Part shown: positions 1 to 7,485 of the stretch, piece by piece | Position numbering within the stretch: the first letter of the stretch is position 1 | How the letters are laid out: each line of letters starts with the position of its first letter | Assembly (NCBI GenBank): GCA_964236465.1 | Contig: CAXSBZ010000011.1 | Span: 27,603 to 91,602, forward strand | Length of the DNA stretch: 64,000 nucleotides | DNA from: Mucilaginibacter_A sp964236465 | GTDB taxonomy: Bacteria > Bacteroidota > Bacteroidia > Sphingobacteriales > Sphingobacteriaceae | Reading direction: 5' to 3' | Position numbers and translations under genes: made by a program | The notes under the pieces: model-generated | Seen by the model: only the letters and a program-made list of their open reading frames with translations | What the model was told of the DNA's origin: nothing | The model's database searches: none

Positions 1-514
1 TCAAAATCACCTTTTGCTCGGCTTGCAAATCTTTAAATTTATCGGCTAATTTTGGCCGGTCAGCCTCTGTAGCTTGTTGGTATTGAGTGCTCAAAACCTG
101 CGCTTTATCCAGCACCGGTTTGATGGCAGCGGCCAGTTTTACGTTGTCATCGTTCAGTTTAGAACCCGTGATTTTTGCTGTTTTTACCGAATCTTTTCCG
201 TTAACCAAAATCGTCCCGTTTTCAAGATACAAATTCAGCACATCAGCACCTCGACCCAAACTGTTAAGGCCGGTTCCTGTGTGGTCAATCAGCAAAAGTG
301 CCTGTGTAGCTGCACTAATGGTTCCTTTAAACTCGAAAGTCCCGGCGATCAAGGCAACAGAATCGGTCATGTTTTGTCCTTTTTCGCGGTGGATCAAAAA
401 CGCTTTTGCAGGCTGGTTCAGCGTGCCGATTTTTCCTTTCAAATCATAAACAGTTGTTTGTGCACTGGCCAGAAAAGGCAAGGCTGACAACATTAAAAAT
501 AGTATTTTTTTCAT
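1..514 (-). CDS. DUF4369-type thioredoxin-like protein, N-terminal part (partial)
   Basis: Reading leftward from the ATG at 514 gives an open frame that leaves the window at base 1, so only about 171 N-terminal residues are present. It begins MKKILFLMLSALPFLASAQ, a clear signal peptide ending at an ASA-Q cleavage site, followed by a beta-rich stretch with GKIGTLNQPAKAFLI and DSVALIAGTFEFKGTI. That pattern is the DUF4369 domain placed in front of AhpC/TlpA thioredoxin domains in Bacteroidota. The redox CxxC part would lie beyond the window edge and is not visible. Expected role: exported thiol-disulfide exchange in the envelope. The family call rests on recognising the N-terminal domain only. 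Confidence 0.7.
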   Translation of the reverse strand, partial: MKKILFLMLSALPFLASAQTTVYDLKGKIGTLNQPAKAFLIHREKGQNMTDSVALIAGTFEFKGTISAATQALLLIDHTGTGLNSLGRGADVLNLYLENGTILVNGKDSVKTAKITGSKLNDDNVKLAAAIKPVLDKAQVLSTQYQQATEADRPKLADKFKDLQAEQKVIL

Positions 515-530
515 ATCAATTTTTATGTGG

Positions 531-542
531 TAAAAGAAGTAT
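531..542 (+). repeat. Dispersed 12-bp motif TAAAAGAAGTAT
   Basis: Exact copy of the motif TAAAARMAGYAT in the short gap between the DUF4369 gene and the arginase-fold gene, upstream of the former. Preceded by TTTTATGTGG, the usual TTTTA plus short spacer. Confidence 0.75.
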
Positions 543-562
543 GCCGATTATCAGCAAATTTT

Positions 563-1747
563 TCAAATTAATTTTTGATAAGTGCGCCACCAAAGATCGG
601 GCATTTCCCCGGAAACTGCCAACAAATAATCATCATAATGGCATGGCACCCAATGGAAACGCTCGTTTTTTGAGCCGCCAGTTGGGTACGGAATCTGCAT
701 CCACAACCGTTCAGACTTTTTACTTTTTACAAAAACCAGTTCATGTTCTTCATGCTTTAAACTCGTTTTATAGATCAGATATTGTGATTTCGGGTGCACC
801 GGGAAATCTTTTTTGCGGTTGTAGTAGCCATCAATAAAATACCACACCATCTGCGCCAGCAACATCGCCGTTTGCCCGTTGCTATCATAAGCCGGGTTAA
901 ATTCATAAAAACCGATGGAAGTCAGCTTATCATTAAAACCCGCATAACGACAAATCTGGCAGGCTTCTTCGCCATAAAAACCATTTGGCCCGGCGTTAAA
1001 ATTGGCCCCGGCATCGGAAGAACGAATTGCGCCAACATCAAAACTGATCATGCTGGCATTGCGGATCACGGGCTCGGTCAGCTGTATTTTTCCGCTTAGA
1101 TTGCCCAAACGGTGTGCATCAAAAAACAGCTTTTCCATCATCGCCAAACGGTCTTGGTTCACAAAGTATGTTTGATAACCCAAATTGCTGAAATTGAACA
1201 ATATATCCGGCTGATGCATAAAGATTTTGTTGAGAAAAGCTGCGGAAGTAGTTTCGATCGTATCCTGAAAATTGTCATCTTCCATATCCAGTTTCGCATC
1301 CACCACCACCATATCAACTTTCTGCTCCAGCACTTCGTAGGCCAGATATTGTGCGTACGTTAAATCCTGACTGCCGCCAATCAAAATCGGCAAAATATCT
1401 TTTTTGATCAGTTCGGCCACTACTGTTTTTATAGCGATGTAAGTATCCGTTACGGTTTCGCCACGGCGGATATTGCCCAGATCAGCGATTTTTGTTTTGT
1501 TGCTTCCCTCAAACAAATGGTACAGTTTTTCGCGGACATAATCCGGGCCGAGCGCGCAGCCGGTATTGCCGTCGGCGTTGCGATCTTCCTGCACGCCGAT
1601 GATGGCCAGATCAGGTTTTTGGTTTTCCAAGTCCGGGAAAGATTCGGCAAAAATCCGGATACACGTTCCCAGGCGACCGGTCAAAATCGTGTTTTCCGGT
1701 AATAAACGCGCGGCATCAACCGGCATAAAAAAATCAATCAAAGACAT
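563..1747 (-). CDS. Arginase/formimidoylglutamase-fold protein with incomplete metal site
   Basis: A 394-residue protein of the ureohydrolase (arginase, agmatinase, formimidoylglutamase) fold as found in Bacteroidota. The three metal motifs of active arginases can be located but are altered: GGDH is GGSQ (GGSQDLTYAQY, about residue 124), DAHxD is DAKLD (VVVDAKLDMED, about residue 150), and SxDxDxxDP is SFDVGAIRSSDAG (about residue 234). Three of the six usual manganese ligands (two His, one Asp) are therefore replaced. The C-terminal part (FNPAYDSNGQTAMLLAQMVWYFIDGYY) matches the family. Homologues are commonly labelled formimidoylglutamase, but the residues argue for lost or changed catalysis. 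The gene stands alone between a DUF4369 gene and a BlaR1-type gene. Confidence 0.75.
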   Translation of the reverse strand: MSLIDFFMPVDAARLLPENTILTGRLGTCIRIFAESFPDLENQKPDLAIIGVQEDRNADGNTGCALGPDYVREKLYHLFEGSNKTKIADLGNIRRGETVTDTYIAIKTVVAELIKKDILPILIGGSQDLTYAQYLAYEVLEQKVDMVVVDAKLDMEDDNFQDTIETTSAAFLNKIFMHQPDILFNFSNLGYQTYFVNQDRLAMMEKLFFDAHRLGNLSGKIQLTEPVIRNASMISFDVGAIRSSDAGANFNAGPNGFYGEEACQICRYAGFNDKLTSIGFYEFNPAYDSNGQTAMLLAQMVWYFIDGYYNRKKDFPVHPKSQYLIYKTSLKHEEHELVFVKSKKSERLWMQIPYPTGGSKNERFHWVPCHYDDYLLAVSGEMPDLWWRTYQKLI

Positions 1748-1811
1748 TTAAGCAGCTTAGTTTCAGCTCAAATATCTGTTATTTATTAGCAACAACCGAA
1801 ATTTATAGTGG

Positions 1812-1823
1812 TAAAAGAAGCAT
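1812..1823 (+). repeat. Dispersed 12-bp motif TAAAAGAAGCAT
   Basis: Exact copy in the gap between the arginase-fold gene and the stop of the BlaR1-type gene. Preceded by TTTATAGTGG. An imperfect inverted copy (TTACTGTTTTTA) begins about 28 nt further right, inside the end of the BlaR1-type gene. Confidence 0.75.
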
Positions 1824-1832
1824 TGAATATGG

Positions 1833-3887
1833 CTATGTTATCGGCTTGATTACTGTTTTTATCGTGCAAAAACCTTTTTGCAGCGTGGTATCAACATTAA
1901 AAACAATGTCTTTCTTTTCAATATGAGGAAACATGGCAGCCAAAAATTTATAAATACGCTCCTGTTCATTTTTCAAAGTATTTGTATTGATGCTTTTACC
2001 CACCGAAATATAAGAATTACGCTGATCCTTTTTTAGAGCTGTAACCATGTTTTCAGCAGCTTGGTAATTTAAATCGGTAACTTTAAAATTATGTTCTCGA
2101 TCCTGGTTTTGGGCAACAGTTGGCTCATAAAATTTATAAAAGAATTCCGGGTTTTTGATGCCATAATCTTTAATGTTTGTGGTGATAGAGATCCAATCAT
2201 TAATTTGGTATGTTTTTACACCGGTTTTCACTTCATGCACAAAACGGAAAACGACGTGATCATTTTCTTCAATACTGCTAAAATCAGGTGCCGTTGGTTT
2301 AAAATTTAAGTTGAGTTTATAACCGTTAACGATTTCCAAAACGGCACTTTTCCATTTGCCGTTTAGATATTTTTGGATGTGTGTGATTTGACCATCTGCA
2401 TACCGGACTTTGTTTGCTTCGTATGAAAAAGCATAATTTTGGACTCTATCTACATCCGCTGACTGGAATATCTTAACGTTATCTTTATAAATATTAGCGG
2501 GTAAAATTGTAACAAGCGAATCTCTTCCGAATGTGCTAAAATGAACTTTTAAAGTAATTTCATCTCCAATTTGGAGTGTATTATTTAATTGCTTTTGGGT
2601 ATCACGATGAGTTGGCAAAAAATATTTTTTATTGTTATAAACTACTAAAAAACCTTTTATTCTGCCATTTTCTGCATTGAATATGTCAGAAGTTTTGCTC
2701 GCATCCTTATCAACAATATCTTCAATTTTTACAGTTATGGTTTTCCCTTGAACATCTTTTGCAAACTTCTCTTTCTCTTTAAAATCCTCTGTTTCCCGCC
2801 AAGCTTTAAAATCTGCTTCGCCTTTTAGTTGTTCGGGTGTGCGTTTAAGTTTTTGACGATATTTTGTGGTATCAATTTGGTTTGATAAACTTGCCGGGAT
2901 ACTGTTTTTAGCATACAATTTTTTGATTTGCTTGATCAGGGACAGATCATTTTTTGATTTTTGAGGTAACGCCTTTTTGTTTTTACTTTCCTTATTGATT
3001 GCTGAATTCTCTTTTTTCAATCGGGCAAAAGCCAAACAACTGATCAATACCACCGGTAAGATCAATACGTAAACTACTTTTTTCATTTTTGCTGAGGGTT
3101 GGTTAAATAACATGATGATGCGTTTTTTAAGCGGTATTTTACTAAAACTGTGGTAAAGCAATCCTTGCCCGGCTACGGAAAGATGCAGAAGCAGATCGGC
3201 ATAAACTTTTTTATCTGTTGAATTTGCCATTACACTATCCACTTCAAACTCATGGTTTTCTTCGATGGATTTGGCATACAGATAGATAAATGGGTTGAAC
3301 CATAAAATGATCTGCGCAATTTTTACCAGTAAGCGGTCAGCCGAATGATACAATTTCACATGTAGCATTTCGTGCGCAATAATCTGCTGCATTTCTTCCG
3401 CAGAAAGTTCCTGCTCGTTCAAAAAAATGTAGTTGAAAAAGGAGCCGTTATTGAGTTTATTGTCTCCACGCAGGATATTTACGCGGCCAACTTTGCTTAG
3501 CTGCTTGCCTTTTATTTTTTTATAAAAGATAATTAAAGTGATGATCAGATGAAAAGCCAATCCGGTTACAGTTATCAGATAAAAATATTTTAGCAGTTGC
3601 ATCCAATTTATCGGCTCTGCAATTTGAGCCATATTGATGTCCGTTACATTTGCCGGCCCCATTTGCAGCGTATTGATATAAACCGCCTGCTGTACAACCG
3701 CAATGTGTTGCTGCTGCGGATTGACCGGAATGGTTAAAACCGGAATGATAAAACTTAGGAATATGGTGGCTAGCAGATACCACCGGTTGATCGTAAAAAA
3801 AGTAAGCTGATGAAGCAGCAACCGATAAAACAGGTAAAAAACAGCGGTGCAGGCCGATACTTGCAGCAGATAAACTAAAGCATTCAT
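1833..3887 (-). CDS. BlaR1/MecR1-type M56 membrane metalloprotease
   Basis: A 684-residue membrane protein. Two helices lie in the first 55 residues, a third near residues 100-122, then a cytosolic zinc-protease loop with HEMLH at about 172-176 (IIAHEMLHVKLYH) and a downstream ENHEFEVD that supplies the third zinc ligand. A fourth helix follows near residue 275 (VVYVLILPVVLISCLAF). This is the topology of M56 peptidases that cleave BlaI-type repressors. The remaining C-terminal 380 residues are periplasmic and rich in beta strand; they show no penicillin-binding sensor motif, so the signal is unknown. The start codon overlaps the end of the repressor gene by four bases (ATGA), so the pair is translationally coupled. 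Confidence 0.85.
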   Translation of the reverse strand: MNALVYLLQVSACTAVFYLFYRLLLHQLTFFTINRWYLLATIFLSFIIPVLTIPVNPQQQHIAVVQQAVYINTLQMGPANVTDINMAQIAEPINWMQLLKYFYLITVTGLAFHLIITLIIFYKKIKGKQLSKVGRVNILRGDNKLNNGSFFNYIFLNEQELSAEEMQQIIAHEMLHVKLYHSADRLLVKIAQIILWFNPFIYLYAKSIEENHEFEVDSVMANSTDKKVYADLLLHLSVAGQGLLYHSFSKIPLKKRIIMLFNQPSAKMKKVVYVLILPVVLISCLAFARLKKENSAINKESKNKKALPQKSKNDLSLIKQIKKLYAKNSIPASLSNQIDTTKYRQKLKRTPEQLKGEADFKAWRETEDFKEKEKFAKDVQGKTITVKIEDIVDKDASKTSDIFNAENGRIKGFLVVYNNKKYFLPTHRDTQKQLNNTLQIGDEITLKVHFSTFGRDSLVTILPANIYKDNVKIFQSADVDRVQNYAFSYEANKVRYADGQITHIQKYLNGKWKSAVLEIVNGYKLNLNFKPTAPDFSSIEENDHVVFRFVHEVKTGVKTYQINDWISITTNIKDYGIKNPEFFYKFYEPTVAQNQDREHNFKVTDLNYQAAENMVTALKKDQRNSYISVGKSINTNTLKNEQERIYKFLAAMFPHIEKKDIVFNVDTTLQKGFCTIKTVIKPIT

Positions 3888-4258
3888 TTTTCTTCGTTTT
3901 TGTGGATGATGGCTTTGATTTTGTTCAAATCTTCTTCGCTCAACTGTTGTTCTTTTACCAGATGGGAAAAAAGATTTTCGGCAGAATTATCAAAGTATCC
4001 TGCAAAAAACTTTTTGAAAGAAGCTTTGCGGTATTCAGCTTTGGAGATTGCCGGAAAGTATTCGTAGGTTTTGCCATAAGCTTTAAAAGCTACGTAACCC
4101 TTTTTTTCCAGCAGGCGCACCACCGACGAAATGGTATTGTAAGGCGGCTTCGGGTCATAGGGCAAAGCATCAATAATGTCTTTGACGAAGCCATTTTTAA
4201 GTCGCCATAAAACCTGCATCACGCGTTCTTCTGTTTTGGTTAGTTCTTCCATAACCAA
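3884..4258 (-). CDS. BlaI/MecI/CopY-family transcriptional repressor
   Basis: A 124-residue winged-helix repressor. It opens with LTKTEERVMQVLWRLKNGFVKDIIDALP and continues with PYNTISSVVRLLEKKGYVAFKAYGKTYEYFP, the recognition helix and wing of the BlaI/MecI family. The C-terminal half (ISKAEYRKASFKKFFAGYFDNS) is the dimerisation part. It is the first gene of a two-gene operon with the M56 protease, which should cleave it when induced. A second ATG lies six bases downstream of the chosen start. Two AACT-N8-AGTT sites just upstream are likely self-operators. The inducing signal cannot be read from the sequence. Confidence 0.9.
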   Translation of the reverse strand: MVMEELTKTEERVMQVLWRLKNGFVKDIIDALPYDPKPPYNTISSVVRLLEKKGYVAFKAYGKTYEYFPAISKAEYRKASFKKFFAGYFDNSAENLFSHLVKEQQLSEEDLNKIKAIIHKNEEK

Positions 4259-4264
4259 ATGTAT

Positions 4265-4320
4265 AACTTAAAAATCAGTTTTACAACTATTTTTTACGTT
4301 ACATAACTTATTTTTCAGTT
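4265..4320. promoter_or_regulatory. Two operator-like dyads upstream of the BlaI-type gene
   Basis: AACTTAAAAATCAGTT at 4265-4280 and AACTTATTTTTCAGTT at 4305-4320 are near-identical sites with AACT/AGTT arms, separated by exactly 40 bp and lying just upstream of the repressor start. BlaI-family repressors bind paired dyads in their own promoter, so self-regulation is inferred. Confidence 0.5.
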
Positions 4321-4537
4321 TAAGCAATTTCATAACAACGATTGTAAGTTTTGGGTTATATATTTCACCAAAATTTACCTTATAAAAACAGCATCATCAA
4401 AATATTACTGAGTTCAAAATAATGTTTTGGCTAAAAAAAGGATTAGGAAAGTTTTTTGCGGATGAAAGATTGATTAGCAGCTTATATAAAAAGACCCATC
4501 AACATTAATTTTGAAGCTGAATTTTTTACTAAACAAC

Positions 4538-4610
4538 ATGCTTCTTTTATCACCTAAAAACTCGTATTGCATTTGTACAGCATCAAATTTTTAGGTGATA
4601 AAAGAAGCAT
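4538..4610. repeat. Inverted pair of the dispersed motif (23-bp arms)
   Basis: ATGCTTCTTTTA at 4538-4549 and TAAAAGAAGCAT at 4599-4610. The complementarity extends inward through TCACC/GGTGA and the A/T run to give perfect 23-bp arms (4538-4560, 4588-4610) with a 27-nt loop. It lies just beyond the stop of the acyltransferase gene in the 363-bp gap before the repressor promoter and may fold at the transcript end. Nothing else was recognised in that gap apart from the operator dyads. Confidence 0.8.
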
Positions 4611-4621
4611 CAGAAACAGGT

Positions 4622-5719
4622 TTAATCTGAGTTTGGGTAAAGCACTATTTTATTTTTTAAATATTTCCGGATAGGCATATCTAAAAAAACCAGGGTAAAA
4701 TATGCCAGTGCAATTAATAAAATCACACACACAATCATCACAATTTCCATCTGGCTCATAGTTGGTTTTCTTTTCTCTACATAACTCATAAACAGCCATA
4801 TAAACGGATAGTGTACCATATACAGCGGATACGAAATTGCTCCTGAAAGCTTACAAATTTTGGTAAATGCAGCCGTTAAGCGGGCCCCGGCACCCAAAGC
4901 AACTAATAATGGAAAGTAAAAGATTACGACCAGAGGATCGATTATCCAGTTGAACTTATCCGAAAAGGGGATTAAAAAAACAATGGCCAGCAGTATACCT
5001 ATCGAAACAAAGCCAAGACGAGATTTGATGATCCAATGAGAACGATAAACCAATATGCCTGCCAAAAAAGAATAAAAAACCCTTGCGCCGCCGCCGCCGA
5101 AACTACCACCTCCCCAGCCTATACTGAGTTGGCCGGCTTTGTGGGATTCATAACAAAGTAAAACTGCGCCAATCACTACCAAAAGCCACAATATTTTGTT
5201 GCGCAGCCTAACCAGGACCAGCGCATAACCAATGTTGGCAATGTATTCCCAAAACAACGACCATGTTGGTGGGTTGAGGTGGAAAAGGTTAAGAAACCGC
5301 TCGTGCACAATCGGGTAAGGAACCATCAGACAAGAAGTTATAAACAGGAGCAGGATTTTGCCTGAATAAACTTCGTGCAAGTTGCTGAACGGATCAAACA
5401 CAAAAGCCAGCAAACCTACCACAGAACCGATGATGACCAGTGGATGCAAGCGGATCAGCCTCAACTTAAAAAAAGAAGTAATCCCTATTTTTTGCAGTTT
5501 ATTGTCATAAGCATAAGCAATTACAAAACCGGATAAACAGAAAAAGAAATCGACAGCCAAATAAGCATGCGCAATAAAACTATTGTTGTAATCCGGAACG
5601 GCAATTTCCATAAAATGAAAGATCACTACCGCAACAGCTGCAATTCCTCTAAGGCCATCTAAAATTTCAAAGTGTTGTTTGGTTTTTAAAAGGCTGACAG
5701 CGGGTTCTTTTACATCCAT
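4622..5719 (-). CDS. Acyltransferase 3 family membrane protein
   Basis: A 365-residue integral membrane protein with about ten hydrophobic segments. The N-terminal HFEILDGLRGIAAVAVVIFHF carries the R and H positions typical of acyltransferase-3 (OafA/YrhL) proteins, followed by AVDFFFCLSGFVIAYAY. These enzymes transfer acetyl or similar acyl groups to sugars of surface polysaccharides or lipids at the inner membrane. The acceptor cannot be deduced because no glycan genes adjoin. A Gly-rich loop (GGGSFGGGGARV, about residue 203) joins two helices. The gene is monocistronic; its 3' end faces a long inverted pair of the dispersed motif. Confidence 0.85.
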   Translation of the reverse strand: MDVKEPAVSLLKTKQHFEILDGLRGIAAVAVVIFHFMEIAVPDYNNSFIAHAYLAVDFFFCLSGFVIAYAYDNKLQKIGITSFFKLRLIRLHPLVIIGSVVGLLAFVFDPFSNLHEVYSGKILLLFITSCLMVPYPIVHERFLNLFHLNPPTWSLFWEYIANIGYALVLVRLRNKILWLLVVIGAVLLCYESHKAGQLSIGWGGGSFGGGGARVFYSFLAGILVYRSHWIIKSRLGFVSIGILLAIVFLIPFSDKFNWIIDPLVVIFYFPLLVALGAGARLTAAFTKICKLSGAISYPLYMVHYPFIWLFMSYVEKRKPTMSQMEIVMIVCVILLIALAYFTLVFLDMPIRKYLKNKIVLYPNSD

Positions 5720-5955
5720 AAACCAAACATAACTACAATTTTTTTATTTTTTTTACAACCAAGACTTTGAAACCAAACGTTGGGAAGATGATATTAAATG
5801 GTGAAATTTATTTTGATTGATTACCTAATTCAGTCCAATTTATGTTTTGCAATAAAGTTTCAAAGAGCATCCGCAGCTTGTTGCGCTAATGCTGTCCTGC
5901 TTCAATAATCAACCCGAATAGTTAAGTTTGCCTGGATAATTTCAAAAATACTTCC

Positions 5956-6933
5956 ATGATCTTAATTACCGGCGCAACAGGTTTTCTCGGTTCAGAACTT
6001 TGCCGGCAATTAATTTTAGCCGGTAAAAACAGTATCCGCTGCACCAAACGCACAAACTCTGTCATACCGAAAATCCTGCTTCCGTTTGCAAAACAGCTAA
6101 TTTGGGTTGAAGCTGATTTGCTCGAAATTGATGCCCTAAACGAAGCATTGCAGGATGTGACCGAAGTGTATCATTGCGCGGCTTTGGTTTCTTTTGATCC
6201 TTCCCACAAAAAACAACTCATCCAAAATAATGTAGAAGGCACGGCCAATTTGGTTAATCTTTGTGTTGAAAAAGGCATTCGTTTGCTCCACGTAAGTTCG
6301 ATTGCGGCTGTTGGCGAAGGGAAACCAAATGAGCTGATCAACGAAAACCATCACCTGGAAGAAACGCCGAAAGATAACGCCTACGCGATTTCCAAGTACG
6401 AAAGTGAGATGGAAGTGTGGCGCAGCATGGCCGAAGGTTTGAATGCGGTGATCGTGAACCCATCTTTAATTATCGGGAAGAATGCAGGTAAAGAAGGCAC
6501 CGGACAGATTTTTGAAACGGTACGCAAAGGACTGAAATTTTACACATCCGGCAGTTGCGGTTTGGTGGATGTGGAAGACGTGGCCAAAGTGATGATCGGG
6601 CTGATGGAAAGCCCAATCCGCAGCGAAAGGTTCATTATCAACGCCGAAAACTGGCCCTACAAAAAGCTTTTTACGGAGATTGCAAACAACTTTAACCTAA
6701 AACCGCCGCAAACCGAAGCGAAATCCTGGATGCTGGAACTGGCTTGGCGCGCTTCTGCTTTGGGTACTGTTTTTACCGGCAAAAAAATGGGCGTGGATAA
6801 AATTTCGGCACAAGCAGCCAGCCGGATGCAGGATTATGATAATGGCAAAATCAAAGCAGCAATCGGTTTTGAGTTTAAACCGTTGCAGCAATCGATCCGG
6901 GAAATTTGCGAAACATACGTTTCCAACGGATAA
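5956..6933 (+). CDS. NAD-dependent epimerase/dehydratase (extended SDR)
   Basis: A 325-residue extended short-chain dehydrogenase. The dinucleotide-binding GATGFLG is at residues 6-12 and the catalytic YAISK appears at about residue 142, with the usual Ser upstream (HVSSIAAVGEG). The C-terminal part binds the substrate and has no signature that I can tie to a specific sugar or lipid. Homologues in Bacteroidota are annotated as NAD-dependent epimerase or dihydroflavonol-reductase-like. The thioesterase gene follows 35 bp downstream with its own promoter-like sequence, so the two may or may not be co-transcribed. Confidence 0.85.
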   Translation: MILITGATGFLGSELCRQLILAGKNSIRCTKRTNSVIPKILLPFAKQLIWVEADLLEIDALNEALQDVTEVYHCAALVSFDPSHKKQLIQNNVEGTANLVNLCVEKGIRLLHVSSIAAVGEGKPNELINENHHLEETPKDNAYAISKYESEMEVWRSMAEGLNAVIVNPSLIIGKNAGKEGTGQIFETVRKGLKFYTSGSCGLVDVEDVAKVMIGLMESPIRSERFIINAENWPYKKLFTEIANNFNLKPPQTEAKSWMLELAWRASALGTVFTGKKMGVDKISAQAASRMQDYDNGKIKAAIGFEFKPLQQSIREICETYVSNG

Positions 6934-6935
6934 AT

Positions 6936-6965
6936 TTTGGGCTTGTATGATTAAAACTACCTTTG
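6936..6965 (+). promoter_or_regulatory. Bacteroidota-type promoter for the thioesterase gene
   Basis: TTTG at 6936-6939 and TACCTTTG at 6958-6965 are separated by 18 bp and match the -33 TTTG and -7 TAnnTTTG consensus of Bacteroidota sigma factors. The predicted start of transcription falls almost on the ATG at 6969, so the transcript may have little or no leader. Confidence 0.5.
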
Positions 6966-6968
6966 CAA

Positions 6969-7355
6969 ATGACCACTGACGAACGCATTGAAAACGCCGT
7001 AACGCGGGTTTTCAAAACCGTATTCCCAAATACCACCAACCATTACGACACACTTTTTGGCGGCACGGCCATGATGATGATGGACGAAGTTGCTTTTATA
7101 ACGGCCACGCGTTTTAGCCGCAAAAGGCTGGTTACGGTTTCTTCGGAGAAGATCAATTTCACGGTGCCGATTCCGGCTGGTACAATTATGGAACTGGTGG
7201 GCCGTGTGATCCACATTGGCCGGACGAGCATGAAAGTAATGGTCGAAATTTTTGTTGAACAGATGTATGCCGAAGTGCGTTACCGCGCCATCCACGGCGA
7301 ATTTACTTTTGTGGCCGTTGGCAAAGATAAAAAACCGACACCAATTTTAGGTTGA
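6969..7355 (+). CDS. Acyl-CoA thioesterase, hotdog fold (YciA-like)
   Basis: A 128-residue single hotdog-domain thioesterase. VFPNTTNHYDTLFGGTAMMMMDEVAFITA corresponds to the YciA/BFIT pattern in which the Asn and the DEVA Asp/Glu shape the active site and the central helix; VGRVIHIGRTSMKVMVEIFVEQ forms the beta sheet. It hydrolyses acyl-CoA to free acid and CoA in the cytosol. The longer frame opens with a TTG at 6963; the ATG at 6969 is preferred because the -7 promoter element covers the TTG. The stop codon TGA is followed directly by a copy of the dispersed motif. Confidence 0.88.
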   Translation: MTTDERIENAVTRVFKTVFPNTTNHYDTLFGGTAMMMMDEVAFITATRFSRKRLVTVSSEKINFTVPIPAGTIMELVGRVIHIGRTSMKVMVEIFVEQMYAEVRYRAIHGEFTFVAVGKDKKPTPILG

Positions 7356-7367
7356 TAAAAGAAGCAT
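7356..7367 (+). repeat. Dispersed 12-bp motif TAAAAGAAGCAT
   Basis: Exact copy beginning at the base after the TGA stop of the thioesterase gene; preceded by TTTTAGGTTGA. Confidence 0.8.
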
Positions 7368-7379
7368 GATGGAATATTG

Positions 7380-7466
7380 TTGATAGTTTATAGCTCATAG
7401 TTAATAGTTCGTAGCTGATAGTTCATGGCATACGCTGATAGCCGAAAGCCGATTGCTGATTGCTCA
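7380..7466. repeat. Low-complexity TAG-TTCA type repeat tract
   Basis: Irregular 7-10-nt units such as TGATAGTTTATAGCTCATAG, ATAGTTCGTAGCTGATAG and GATTGCTGATTGCTCA follow one another. A related tract lies at 37450-37520. It fills the space before the phosphatase gene; no reading frame is supported. Confidence 0.6.
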
Positions 7467-7485
7467 CACCCCAAACCTCCTACTC

